Of a stretch of DNA of 64,000 nucleotides, positions 48,501 through 60,500 are shown piece by piece. The stretch lies in NCBI GenBank assembly GCA_947568835.1, contig OX387610.1, positions 7,589,501-7,653,500 of the forward strand, read 5' to 3'. A program made the translations under genes and the position numbers. The notes under the pieces were generated by a model. That model made no database searches. It saw only the letters and a program-made list of their open reading frames with translations, and was not told where the DNA came from. This DNA comes from Protonemura montana. Its lineage: Eukaryota; Arthropoda; Insecta; Plecoptera; Nemouridae. Numbering within the stretch: position 1 is the first letter of the stretch; every line of letters begins with the position of its first letter.

Positions 48501-51500
48501 GAGATTTTTATTGTATAAATGTGTGTGCATTTAGTTGTGTTTCTGCAAGTCTGTTAGCATGGTCCATGCAAATCACCCGTAAATTGATAGATTATATAAT
48601 TTTTCAGTTTAAAAATTGTGTGTAAGTACTACAAAGATTCTTTTTACTCACTCATTTCTTCGTTTCACTCTGACCTATCACTCTGGCTTCTTCGAACAAC
48701 GGCGAGGAGGAGAACACCCGCGTGGCTACTGAGTGCTCAGACACGGGTACGAAGCAATGCAGTTTTTGCGTGCCGGGAATTGGCCGGGATGACGCAAATC
48801 GTGTGGCTAGCACCTGTTCTGTGTCTTGGTGCTCCTCAATAGTTCCGAATGTGAAGTTGATGGTCGGGATGGCTTCGACCGCCCAATCGAAGAGTTGCCG
48901 GGGTGTTATTATTTGCGACTCGTAGGGGCGCTGAAGACTCGCCCGCGCTGCCAGCCGCTTGACCGTCCCTCCGACGCCGTCGCAGGCGCTCTTCCCATGT
49001 GACGTCGCCGTGAAATGCCACTCCACGTCGGCCCCAAAGTCTCTTTGATAGTGGCACAAGTTGGCAAAATTTTTCCTATTTTTATATTGCGAGGCTGCCC
49101 CATCAGAAAAATAGAACATCTTCTTTATGGTCTGAAATTTATTGTGCAAAAAGCTCACGAGTTTTTTTATGAATAGATGCACTGCGACAGTGTTGTGGAT
49201 CAAACTCTCGGAAATTACAACAAAGCTGATGTGGCGCTCTTCCCCGCCCTCTTTGTAATATGCCACGAAGGGGTGGATGGTGGCGGACGCATTGTTCCAG
49301 TGGAACCCCTGGGCCTCGTCTTGTAGCACGAACGCATAGTTTTCGGCAAAATCACAGATCACCAAAAACTCGCCGGGCAGGAGACCGCACTTGATGTCCG
49401 ATTGGTGCGAAGATTGTTTTTTAGCAATAAAAGAGTGGCGGCACAGAGCAACTAATTTTGCACAACAACTGTCCACGAATTCCTCGGATGAATCGATGTG
49501 CGTTTGCAGGGTGCATCGGTCGGTGCTCTCCCACTGCTTGTAGATAACATTGTCCACCATTTCGTCGTCCAGCAGTTGCGTGAGGCGCTCCTTTAACGGC
49601 TCGATGCCCGGGCACTCCTCACACTCGCCTAGATGGCATTCGGGGAGGGGACTGTCGCAGACCAACTGCTCAAGGCAGTCGTGGTAAGATGTTATCGGAT
49701 AAGATTGGTCCACTGTCAACTTCGTCAAGTCGGCACCGATGATCATTAGCTTGACGTTTTGGTGGATAGTGCACACGCACACCGAATGAGTCCCACTGGC
49801 ACCAGGCAACACACAGTTCTTCGGCCGCAGCTCTGCAAATTTTGAAAATCCACTCTTTTATCCGACCGATGCACCCTGCAAACGCACATCGATTCATCCG
49901 AGGAATTCGTGGACAGTTGTTGTGCAAAATTAGTTGCTCTGTGCCGCCACTCTTTTATTGCTAAAAAACAATCTTCGCACCAATCGGACATCAAGTGCGG
50001 TCTCCTGCCCGGCGAGTTTTTGGTGATCTGTGATTTTGCCGAAAACTATGCGTTCGTGCTACAAGACGAGGCCCAGGGGTTCCACTGGAACAATGCGTCC
50101 GCCACCATCCACCCCTTCGTGGCATATTACAAAGAGGGCGGGGAAGAGCGCCACATCAGCTTTGTTGTAATTTCCGAGAGTTTGATCCACAACACTGTCG
50201 CAGTGCATCTATTCATAAAAAAACTCGTGAGCTTTTTGCACAATAAATTTCAGACCATAAAGAAGATGTTCTATTTTTCTGATGGGGCAGCCTCGCAATA
50301 TAAAAATAGGAAAAATTTTGCCAACTTGTGCCACTATCAAAGAGACTTTGGGGCCGACGTGGAGTGGCATTTCACGGCGACGTCACATGGGAAGAGCGCC
50401 TGCGACGGCGTCGGAGGGACGGTCAAGCGGCTGGCAGCGCGGGCGAGTCTTCAGCGCCCCTACGAGTCGCAAATAATAACACCCCGGCAACTCTTCGATT
50501 GGGCGGTCGAAGCCATCCCGACCATCAACTTCACATTCGGAACTATTGAGGAGCACCAAGACACAGAACAGGTGCTAGCCACACGATTTGCGTCATCCCG
50601 GCCAATTCCCGGCACGCAAAAACTGCATTGCTTCGTACCCGTGTCTGAGCACTCAGTAGCCACGCGGGTGTTCTCCTCCTCGCCGTTGTTCGAAGAAGCC
50701 AGAGTGATAGGTCAGAGTGAAACGAAGAAATGAGTGAGTAAAAAGAATCTTTGTAGTACTTACACACAATTTTTAAACTGAAAAATTATATAATCTATCA
50801 ATTTACGGGTGATTTGCATGGACCATGCTAACAGACTTGCAGAAACACAACTAAATGCACACACATTTATACAATAAAAATCTCATAACTTCTGATCATA
50901 CGGCTGTTAATGATTAATTTTTTTTTCATGGAAAGATAATAGACAGGAGATGCTTCACAACAAAACAAAAAAAAAAAAAAAATATTACTTCTCGAGTTAT
51001 TAAGGGTTGAAATTTAAGGGTGGATTTTTTCTACCCCTAAACTTGATAAGTAAGCAATTTATGCATTTTTTCTTGTTAATGAAAGCACGATTATCATTTT
51101 AGAACTAATCCCATTGTTTTAAGTTTATTTGTTCAAACGCTAGAGTGAATATAGTGAATGGCCGTGCGGGGCAAAAAGTAAAATATTTTATTTTTCCGGT
51201 GTTCTAACCCTCCTGAAAATTTCGTCAAGTTCTGAGATAGTGAAGGTTTTGAGTGTGGGCACTTGATATGGAATGACCCATTCACGATATTAACACACTT
51301 TGGTACTTTTATCAAGCGTGGGTCGAGTAAAAAAAATGTTTTATTTTCCTTTCACTCTACCATCTGGATCATATCAGTGATTTAGTGAGCTCTTTTATTT
51401 CCATTTATACAATTTTACAAATATCTTACATTTTTCTACCCTTCACGTCATGTTCATCTACTTCAGTTTTTAATGAAAGCTAAAAAGTTTTCAAATAATT

Positions 51501-53570
51501 AAAATTAAGTTAAATCTTGCCACTCGTACTTCTGGTGCATTTCCTCTCTAGAGCTGCTGAATCATTGTTTGATAATCATTGACAGGAAAACGATAGTTGA
51601 TTAATCAAGTCATTCCATAAATCTCCAGGTCGCTCTTGCCTAACCTGGGTGCATGATATTGACTCTGTAGCTGACTCTTTCCCCGGTCTCTCCAGGTAAC
51701 GCAGGTGCCCGGAAATACGGGCCTCGAACGAGCATCATTACGTCGCCCACCAAAGTGACAATATCAGGAGACATGTCGGGCAAGGACACTTTCATCATCG
51801 GTGAGTACTGCAAACCTTTCGGCGTCACAACCAGCATTTGGATATTCCGTTGCTCTGATTGGGAAGTTCTAATTGGGGAGAAATGAAAGCAAATATCTTA
51901 CTGAGATTGCAAAAGCTGGTTGCAATAGATGCAGAGATGTGCACCATGATTAATCTACATGAATTCTTCAAGGTAATGTAGCACAAACTTTGTTCAACTC
52001 TTAGCATCTGGCGTAACTAGCTTTTTCACCCTCGGTAAGTTATGTATAAGGTAAGTTGAGGTAGTTATTGCCGATTGTGAAAGACGAAGAAAAGCAGTAC
52101 AACCTCATTCATTCTCACATACACATTGCAAAAGCCGGAACTTTTAAAAAAGCCTCTCTCTTACCTTTTGCTACCGGCTATTTTTTTGTATCTCGGCAAG
52201 TTTTGGTTCCTTATTTAATTTTTCTGAGTCTTTACCAGCCTTTCGGCACTCCTATATTTTTGTTTGAACTTGTTTTAATTTCTTTTTTGTAGTTTAATTT
52301 AACTCGAAATTTATAACAGGAAACGCTCACAAATTCTTTAATGTGTGCCGGATAAATTCTATGATCCAATGGCAAGTATAGGTTGTATCAAACTGGGTGT
52401 AATTGACGAGTCCATTCCTTTCAGGCGGCCGTAGAAAGCTGGCCATCGGCAGCCTGAATGAGAGCCCAACGAAAGAAGGAAGCCTGAAAGATGCTCCCGG
52501 CTTGTGGAAGAGTCGGATCAAGACCCCAATGCTGTCTCCGGCACCAGACCGGACCAAGCTGATAGCAGTAAGAGTCTCGAGTCTTGACCTGTATACCTAT
52601 GAACTTTCTTCCACTTTCACTACCTTGGAGGGATTGTTGCCATATCAAGAGGCAGCTTAACAAAACAAAGTGGAAATGGTCTATTGAAAATAAAAAAATA
52701 AAAAAAAGTTGAATGGTTCTGTGCTTTTTAGTGCTAAATGCTGTTCTACTGGTAATGCTAGATTTCACCAAAAATGTATTAACGCTCAAAACCACACCAT
52801 GGGCTGGAATGCAGATTCTTGTGTAGAAATTCTTGCATTCTTGCAAAAAACTTGATGATATCTAATCTGGCCCTTTCACTCAAATCTAGAAAAGAAGATT
52901 TCTTAAACATGTCTCATACAGCAGGCAAAACTTAATCAACGTCTCTTTTCAGCCGTCCCCGTCACCATCAGTCCAACGCAGCCTGACCTTCACCACCGTG
53001 ACCAACATAACATCCGTGCCGCAAGTCCCCAGCTCTGGTGCAGCGGCCTCGTTTTTCGCCACACCAACCCTCCCGCCGCGAACTACGACCACCACACGTT
53101 TCACCGGCGACTCCAGCAAACTACTTACAGTGCTCACATCGCGGCCAAATCGCCCGCTGTCGTTCACCTCGGCAAATCCACCTCGAAAACCGCAGCCTCT
53201 CACTGCGGACAACATCCTCAATCTGCCGATCATATTTGCGCCAGACGATGAACCGGCTAAGGAGACTCCGATTACGATACCAATGATGGTCTCCTCTCCG
53301 GGAACGTCTAGAGACCAGCAGGAGTTGAAGCTGGTCAACAAGTTCGAATTCAGTAAGCCGCAGCCAGGCATCAAGTACAGGAAGATTTTCCTGACGCGTT
53401 TGGGTCCAGACAAATCGAGCGGGACCGGGCAGACGCCGAGGATGCTGGGTCCAATCGGGCAAGTTTCTAGAAATCCCGGACAGAAAGGCCGACCGCCAAA
53501 ACTGTCGGGGACTTTCAATGAAGACACTTTTGAAGTGATAATGGATAGCGATCCAAAAGAGAGTCCGTGA
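42526..53570 (+). CDS. KANSL3: KANSL3/NSL3-like subunit of the NSL histone acetyltransferase complex (12 exons)
   Basis: Exons read by splice sites and frame: 42526-42874, 42952-43138, 43223-43360, 44105-44366, 44902-45066, 45585-45717, 46425-46719, 47259-47406, 47734-47899, 51696-51800, 52425-52567, 52953-53570. They sum to 2,709 nt, one open frame of 902 residues with matching phases, close to the vertebrate protein's length from memory. Recognition rests on the alpha/beta-hydrolase-like core: LVLVGLGAGAALVALI (around residue 450), AIVCLGFP, CPVLFFTGEHS, VVVGLTDDLL and GVTQAMVDKSIL. These match the order of segments in KANSL3. The family is a nuclear scaffold subunit of the KAT8/MOF NSL complex, which acetylates histone H4 at promoters. 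The position expected for a nucleophile serine reads G-L-G-A-G, so hydrolase activity is unlikely. The C-terminal third is Ser/Thr/Pro-rich and looks disordered. The start at 42526 lies 15 nt after a possible acceptor, so a 5' UTR exon may exist. Confidence 0.88.
43786..44070 (+). repeat. 5S-derived SINE in KANSL3 intron 3
   Basis: CAGCAACTTCATTCACCTTG, GGTTTTGTGGAGGAATCCTG, CTTGGTGCTTTTCGTCAGGA and CGTTGTCAAAACAGTGCGTC reproduce the family body and tail. It ends only about 35 bp before the acceptor of exon 4 at 44105. Confidence 0.65.
47505..47665 (-). repeat. 5S-derived SINE fragment in KANSL3 intron 8
   Basis: Reverse strand: ATAAATCCATGCTGTCGAGA, then CCTCCAACCTCTCTCCCGAA and TATCACCCATCCAATGTCTG. 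Both ends are truncated. Confidence 0.55.
48652..49812 (-). pseudogene. Transposase-like ORF, left arm of the palindrome (N-terminally truncated)
   Basis: An open frame of 386 codons runs from the first internal ATG. The same frame continues upstream through KSGFSKFAELRPKNC and meets a TAA close to the palindrome junction at 49862, so the true N-terminus has been replaced by the inverted copy. Likely features are a Cys/His-rich stretch near residues 50-70 (CHLGECEEC), an acidic motif VICDFAENYAF with Asp at about residue 154, and FYFSDGAASQYKN with Asp at about residue 237. The two Asp motifs resemble the first two acids of a DDE/D integrase-like core. This is a family resemblance remembered from animal transposons, not a demonstrated assignment. 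I do not name the superfamily. The protein probably acted on the inverted repeats at 48041 and 51279. Confidence 0.75.
49909..50733 (+). pseudogene. Transposase-like ORF, right arm of the palindrome (inverted duplicate of the C-terminal part)
   Basis: 274 codons, identical after the first residue to residues 114-386 of the minus-strand ORF in the left arm. It keeps both Asp motifs (Asp at about 42 and 125). The ATG is formed because the coding match starts inside the duplicated part, so the start is accidental and the protein is a fragment. No stop or frameshift separates the arms, which points to a young duplication or to ongoing gene conversion between the arms. It lies in sense orientation relative to KANSL3. 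Confidence 0.75.
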
Positions 53571-53737
53571 GTGTGTGGCAGGTTTTGAACATCCCAGTGT
53601 GTACTTATTGTTTAATTTGTAATTTAGGTAGAATGCTAGAAATGTATCCAACTTTATTTTAAATATAGTTTCTCTCAACACATGTCTTTTATTTCATTTG
53701 TCCCATACCTTTAATGGCTTATTAGGAAAAGTATTGC

Positions 53738-53743
53738 AATAAA
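53738..53743 (+). terminator. Polyadenylation signal of KANSL3
   Basis: AATAAA lies about 170 bp after the KANSL3 stop codon in AT-rich sequence, a normal spacing for a short 3' UTR. Confidence 0.55.
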
Positions 53744-54592
53744 ATGGTGAGAAGAAATAAAAGGTGCCAATCTGTTGGCCTCGATGCAGGTTCAGGGCAC
53801 AAAAATGTCTTGGTTATTTGCTTGACTTTACTATCGTACCTGCGACTTAAAACAGTTATGAACAACGTGACCAGATTGGTGAAGTACCATCAACAAGGTT
53901 TCGATTATGATTAGTAACCCCTATATACTCGACATCAACATTTTCAGGGTAGTTGGGTAATTTCAAAATTTAAATTAAAAAAGTAGATAATAAGCTTTGA
54001 TATTAGATACTGTAAATGGTCCTTGGCCACAAGTTCTGAACTGCCAAATATGACACGTCATGTTGAGGGTCATTTGTTGTCACCCAGAAATTTGAGCTTG
54101 ACCTTTGCAATGACTATACTTTGATTTTTTTCCCAAAGATATTGTGCTAAAGAAAAGGAAACTGTCATTGATTTAAAATATTTGCAAGCAGCATTTATTT
54201 TAATTATCACTTATCAGTCATTTATTTTACAAACCGAGTATTTTTATTCAAAAATTAAGCATACAAGGTAAGTGGATTGTACTTCCATCACAATGAAGAA
54301 ATGTTATCATAATGTGTATGTGACAGAAAAATATAAAATGCATCTTTTGGGCCCTTTCACTCTACTGCCATTCTTCCTAGCGAGCACATGGCAATGGAAA
54401 GATCACTACGAACTTGCTATGCATACTTTTTTCCCATGTTTGCTTTGCAATGGCAGCAAGGCTGTCACCTGTAGACATGATAGAATAGCAGTAATCTACA
54501 CGTTATGTACCTATTTCGGAAGGGAATATTATAGATAAATTAAAAAGTCAATCGCCCCAATGATGGTCGATGCTGATGTTTCACCGGCAGCT

Positions 54593-57500
54593 TTACAAGC
54601 CGTAGAGAAAGAGTTCAACATTGGGATCACCAATGCGCTGGAAGGATTTAGTCTTGAATCCGCCCCTGCGAGACTTTTGAGGCACCATAACCTGAGGACA
54701 TAGGTAAATTACCTTACAGAATTCAATTGATGGAGACTGCTGCAAAGATCACCTAATTTTAACAATTTGCTGACCTTAATTGAACTGAATCTACGTTTTG
54801 GATAATTTTCAAAAATGAATGTCACTAAAAGCTGATAGCAGCAGAATTCAATTTTGCCTAACGCAAGAAAGAATTTTCATGATTATCAACTTTCAGCTAG
54901 AGCGTAGGATGAAATAATCTATCTTGCGTAAGGTGTTCTAAATCCAGTGCCAGATCGATGCATGAAGTTTTGAGAGGAAACGTCCCATTTCTTCTAAGTT
55001 ACTCACCTCTTAACATTCAGCAAAACATTAATTGAACTAATTGTAGGTTTTAGATTACTTTTAAGTTTTAACACAGAAATCAAATAAAACCACCCATGGA
55101 TTTTTATGAATTGCTCTTTACCTTTGTGGGAGCAGAGAAGCCAGGCTTCCCCTCCTTTCTTGAGAACACCTTATTAATTACAGGTTAGGAGCTAGTTTCA
55201 TCAATTTTTGAGAGGATATTAGTGTTACTAATAATCAAATACTTCTTGGGAGAGGGACAGTAGAGTGGAACAACCTTCCACCAACAGTTGTGTGCAATCC
55301 CCTCCCGAGTATCAAAGAATTTAAATTTAGACTTAATAATATGACTGAATAGTGAATAATATCCAAAAACTATGGTAGAATCTAGTATTAGGAATAAAAT
55401 AAGTTAAAAATAGTGCTGAATACTCGGACACCGCAATTTATGTACTTGCAAATCTGTTTTAATAAATAATAAATAAATATCTCACCCTGTTGACTGTGTG
55501 TATGATTCCGTTTGTTGCCATCAAGTCACAAGACGTGACTAGTGCTGTGCCGATGTGTACGTTGTTGTTCGGATCCCGTCGGACTTGAATGCTGTCTCCG
55601 TTCATCGTCTCCGCTCGGTTGGTGAACGGCCATGCAGTGGGTGTCACCCCGGTGCAGCATAGACTCTCTGATTGGACAGAAGCTTGGCATTAGTTTTGGT
55701 CAGAAAAATTTGTCTGGCCCAGAATTAATAGTTCTGTAGTTAGTGGAATTATGAAGTTTAGTTGAATTATTGGTCATTATTGGCCATTACTATCTTCGCC
55801 AAAAATTTCCAACAAATGACTACTTTACCGACAAAAATAGAGGATGCTGCTAGGTGGAGTCGCCATCATTTCAAGTGACCAGAAATTTCATTTTGATATT
55901 TCTCAGAGATTACTTGCATTTTAGGCTGGTTTACACCCAGTTAATATTTATCAATGCTGATTTACAGAATTTATATGCACGTATCAACATTTTGAGTCGT
56001 AATTATTAAATTTTAGAAGTGTGTTAAAAAGGACAGCCGCATGCAATATCGGGATGCACCTACCGTTACCACGTGTTGCCGGCCCGTTTGCTCAGCAGAA
56101 ATGTTAACATTAATGCTGGCCTTATAACTTTACCAATAAACTCAATTGTAGTACTTAAAACCACCCTTTTTAAATCGATTTATAACAATATACCTGGTAA
56201 TATGTGCTGCTTTAGAACGCTGGCTGCAAGATCTTTGTCTTCGGTCAACTTCTTCAACTCAGCGACGGTGAGATCTTCGAACGCGTCGTCGCTAGGCGCT
56301 AGCAGCGTAAACGCTTCCTTCTCCTCGAGCAATGACTCGAGTCCGCTTGCCTGCCGCAAACAGGTGGTGTTAAACTCACGGCTCCAAGATATTTCATTTC
56401 TACGATGACTAACCTAACCTTGTCTAGACAAGAGAAACCCGGAGCCAGGGCAAAGCCTTCTTCTGTTGAAGAATACTAAAGGGACCACCAGCTTAACGTC
56501 CCTTCGAAAGGATGGTACAATGCACATAACAGCATTCCTCCACAAATCCATGCTTTTGCAAGGTTGATAAGGAAGGTGATTGAAGTGGCTGTACTAACTT
56601 CCATCCCTCCAGCCTCTCTGCCAAACAGAACTGGTTATGGGTATGATGATCATTCATTCAATAGCTGAAAAATCACAGTGTTGCTCAACTTTGGTGCTTT
56701 AATACAGCAAACCTCTTTGTGGAAAGGAAGCTAGACTAGAAAAATGTGCAACCGAACCGGGATATGAACCCGGGACACATACGAACCCGTATCCCGGTTC
56801 GGTTGCACATTTTTCCAGTCTAGCTTCCTTTCCATCATCCGCTTGCTGGTTTAAGCTCCCTAGTGGAAATGCCAGAAAGCCAAAAAAACACTGCAAACCT
56901 CTTTGTGCTATGAATTCTTAGCATGTAGCTTTTCAGATTATTATGACCACTCCAACCGTTTTGTGTTCATAATTATAAAATAGCAAGCATTAGCAATTAA
57001 TTAACAAGAATTAATTAGAATAATAAACTAGTAGGTTTCACTTTGTATGGATGGTAAGTTGACCCCGTCTTACCTTGACCAGTTTTCGGAACGTGGCGAA
57101 CTCTGGCTGTTCCAGCAGTTCCAGCGCGTTCTTGGAGGATGGCATCACAGGTCTGTCAACGAGGTGAACGATCCCGGAGCATGTGCCGATGTCAACGCCC
57201 ACTAAGCGAGCGCATTGCACGGTTGCACGATGGCGCACGCCCATGAACATCGGTTGCTGCGTGTGATGTGCATTAAGGTTGGATCAGTACTGTGATTCTA
57301 AGATTTGTTTTCGATGTTGGCAACTACTTCTCAATCAATTTCTGCTATTGTTGCCAATTGCTACAATGAAACGAATGCAAATGTATCGTTCGCAACTATC
57401 AAGCGAAATCTCAGAATCGCCACAGAGGAGTTGTTGGGTTAGCATGTTGGAAATAGCAGAACAAATCTCTTTTAAGAAAATTATTAAAACTGGGTTGGAG

Positions 57501-60500
57501 GAATGCAACTAATAATCAACTAAATTTCTTTAATTTTCGTAATATTTCGTTGAATTTCATTTTTTTTTTTTTAAAGCTAGCGCTAAGTTTGATAAAGTAG
57601 GCTTAAGTAATCGTTATAACCCTTTTCTTGGATTAGCTTAAGGGGAAGAAGAAAGTAGAGTTACGGAACTCGCAGAGAGAAGCAACTCGATGGTGGTACG
57701 CTTTGATAGTTTTTAAATTGGTCAATATATCGGCTAGTGTCGTTGTCACTACAAAAATCCCGGGTCTTCTACGTAAGCTAACCTCACCATGAGCTAACGT
57801 TACAGCATCTTATCAGGAACTATGCTACAATCAACGCGTTGATCAATCGAGAGACTTACGGAGGCGTAGAGGTTGACTCTAACAGAGCGTTGGTCGGCCA
57901 TGTTGGTGGTGAGGAGCATGTTGTTAGCTAGGTCGCAAGATTGGGTCTCGGGCTGCACTGAGTGGTAGAGAAGAACTTCACGTAGCTCCTCCTTGTTCGC
58001 TGCAAAACCACGACTTCTTATCAGATCGGTAGATATGCGGCAAACCAAACTTTGCAAATGCAGCAAAGTGATGCACGGTTGTTTTCTTACTAGTTCTTAC
58101 AATTTATAGATTAACAAGTTTGCAGCATCTATACATTTTTTGCTTTTATCTGTGAGTGAATTCAAATTCAGATTCAAATTTTGATTCCTTTTTGCTGTTC
58201 TGATTCAGCTGGTTGAAAAGTTGAAAACATGATTCAGTTTCCCACCCCTGCTTTTAACAATTATTACCTGAAGTCTTTCAATTCCAATAATTTCATGACA
58301 ACAACAGATATTTGGGGATTCTTCTTTGCATGCTGTATACAAATATGCTAATAATTTGGAAATAAGACAGTATTTTGCTGTAAATCTACCTACCTAGCTC
58401 TTCAAAACAAAATGTTGCTTTAATCATCAGCCACATTTCAAAGTTAAACTGAAAGCTACTTGCATTCGATTTGAGGCAACTATTCAAACTTATTTTAAGT
58501 TCCATATTTTTTTCGACCAGTAGAAATCAGATTATCTAAAAGTCTAGTTACCGGCAAGCTTCTTCATTCTCTCAGAGTTGCGCAGAGCCTCATTGGTTGG
58601 TACAAAGAGAGTAACGTTTTCCATCGAGTTCAACTTCTCCGTGAGTCCGGCTTCCTCGATCAACTTTGCAAACTCAGTCAAGTTGTTAGCAGCAAGCACC
58701 TCGCTGAAAGACTTGGCTGCAACAAAAACATTCTGGTTGTTACCAACATGGTAGTTTTGACAGATTAAATGACCTCGAATCAAAAGCGAAGAAGTTGATT
58801 GTGGATGTTGAATCGTATTTTAATAGTAGAATGCCATAAGGCTGGTATGTATAACAAGGAAGAGAAAGGAATTAAAGCATCTTACCAAAGTTGAAAAAAC
58901 TGGTTGCGACAGCGATAGCGACATTTCAGCCAAAAAAGAAAAGAAGATTCTTTTACTCTACTTGTTGAAACTTCAAACAATTTTCTGCATTTACCGCCAC
59001 CAGATTTTTTAACCTTGTTGAGTTGTGTTCCTTCTTTCCCGTTAAACATATCTGCCTTTCTGCATCGTTAACGTCGATAAAAACTGCTTAGTCTTTCAGC
59101 AAGCAAGAACCTACCTTGATCAGGAATGAGAACAGTGTCGATAATGTGCACCACCCCGTTTGTAGCGACGACGTCTCGCATGGTGACCCTTGCTCCTTCG
59201 AGCAGCAATTCTCCGTCCTCACCGCGTTCCAGACGGACTCCTTCCCCGCCGTCGGTGTACGCTGTCGCATGTGTTGCGATCGCGGCGGCACAGAGCGTGT
59301 GGGGAAGCAGGTGGTGTTTCAAGACCTCTGAAAGTTGGGACAAGACCGATTAGCAGGATTAGTTTTGAATGGTTAGGCTCAGGGGATCAGAGCTGCAGTT
59401 GGAAAATTGATTCTGCTGTTTCGCAAATACATTTTTTTTTGTAATAAGGACCGCTGTCAACGTTTTGACAATGCTGTCATAGCTATTTTCAGGACAGTTT
59501 TAATACTATATTGAGGGTTGTTGGGACATATACTAATATCTTATCCGGTTTTTTATTGGAATTTAATTATGGATTTATGTATGTCTCTTTGTGAGAGAGG
59601 AAATGTCACATCCAGGTATGATTTTCTGCAAGGGAAGCGTAGAGATTATAACATATCAATGCAATGGGGAAGAGAAAAGAAAGAAAGCAACTTACTAAAG
59701 CTGAAAACGTTGGTTGCGATAAGTTCAGGGAGTTTTACAGCATTTTATTATGTTGTCTTGTTCTGCTTGCATCTACGCTACTTGAACAAGGCAACAAGAC
59801 CGAAATTTTGTTCAACTCTTTGCATCAATCGCAACCAGCTTTTTCAAACTTCTTCCCTCTCCCGTATTCCATGTAGCAGCCTTTCGACACATTACAAATT
59901 ATGAAAAAATAAACTCAAGAAATTTAAATTACATCCACAATACAGTATATGTCTACTCATCTTGAGCACCCAAATCCTAAGGCTAATAAGAAATGTTTAA
60001 ATTTCACACAAAAGAATCAACCTAAATAGTAAATTGTAATGTTCCGCAGATTCCATCTATAAACTGTGGCTTACTGGTGAGGCACGAGTGTCCTTCGTTG
60101 AGTCTTGCCAATGTTGCCGGTGCGAGTCGTTTAAAAGCTTTGTTTGAAGGCGCAAACAGCGTGATATGTCCATCCTCATTGAGACGCTTCAGCATGCCAG
60201 CTGAGTCCAGGACTGAAAAAAATCACACGCACACGGTGGAAACAACAAATGTAGGATGAAGGCATTCTATGTCTAAGTCAAGGTGACACGATAAGAAAAT
60301 GACAGAATGTGTAAGAGCAAGAACTGGTAACGGCACCCAAACATCAAATCTTATTTACTTAAATTTGTTAGAAATAGTCACAATTTTCTGTAGAATTACC
60401 GATCACTAAACAAGAAGAAAAGTCTACAGTTAAACGACAGAATGATCCTTCGTAACGATTTTTTTTTGTGCTTCCGTTATAAAGACTTAATTGAAACCCA

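Larger units (their letters stand above)
48041..51279. mobile_element. Palindromic (fold-back) DNA transposon in KANSL3 intron 9
   Basis: The element starts GGGTCATTCCATATCAAGTG and ends with the exact reverse complement. The 4 bp ATTC is repeated directly outside both ends (48037-48040 and 51280-51283), a target-site duplication. Positions x and 99385-x are reverse complements from 48675/50710 inward to 49523/49862. The arms are about 1,483 bp (left) and 1,418 bp (right) around a unique spacer of 338 bp (49524-49861). The right arm lacks 65 bp that the left arm has at about 48128-48192, with GGAAA microhomology at both edges. Each arm encodes the same transposase C-terminus, reading from the centre outward. 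Only the minus-strand copy continues into the spacer. The N-terminal part of the transposase is absent, so the copy is probably non-autonomous. The superfamily was not assigned. Confidence 0.9.

Noticed and set aside
48041-51279. Palindrome as a pure assembly artefact
   Set aside because: Outer ends are flanked by a matching ATTC duplication, the spacer is asymmetric and one arm has its own deletion. None of these is expected from a chimeric join, although long reads should confirm it.
53121-53681. Long minus-strand frames over 52949-53681
   Set aside because: Antisense shadows of the GC-rich last KANSL3 exon.
54272-54538. 88-codon plus-strand frame between KANSL3 and the FAS1 gene
   Set aside because: It has chance-like composition and no splice or family support, and lies in the convergent 3' region.
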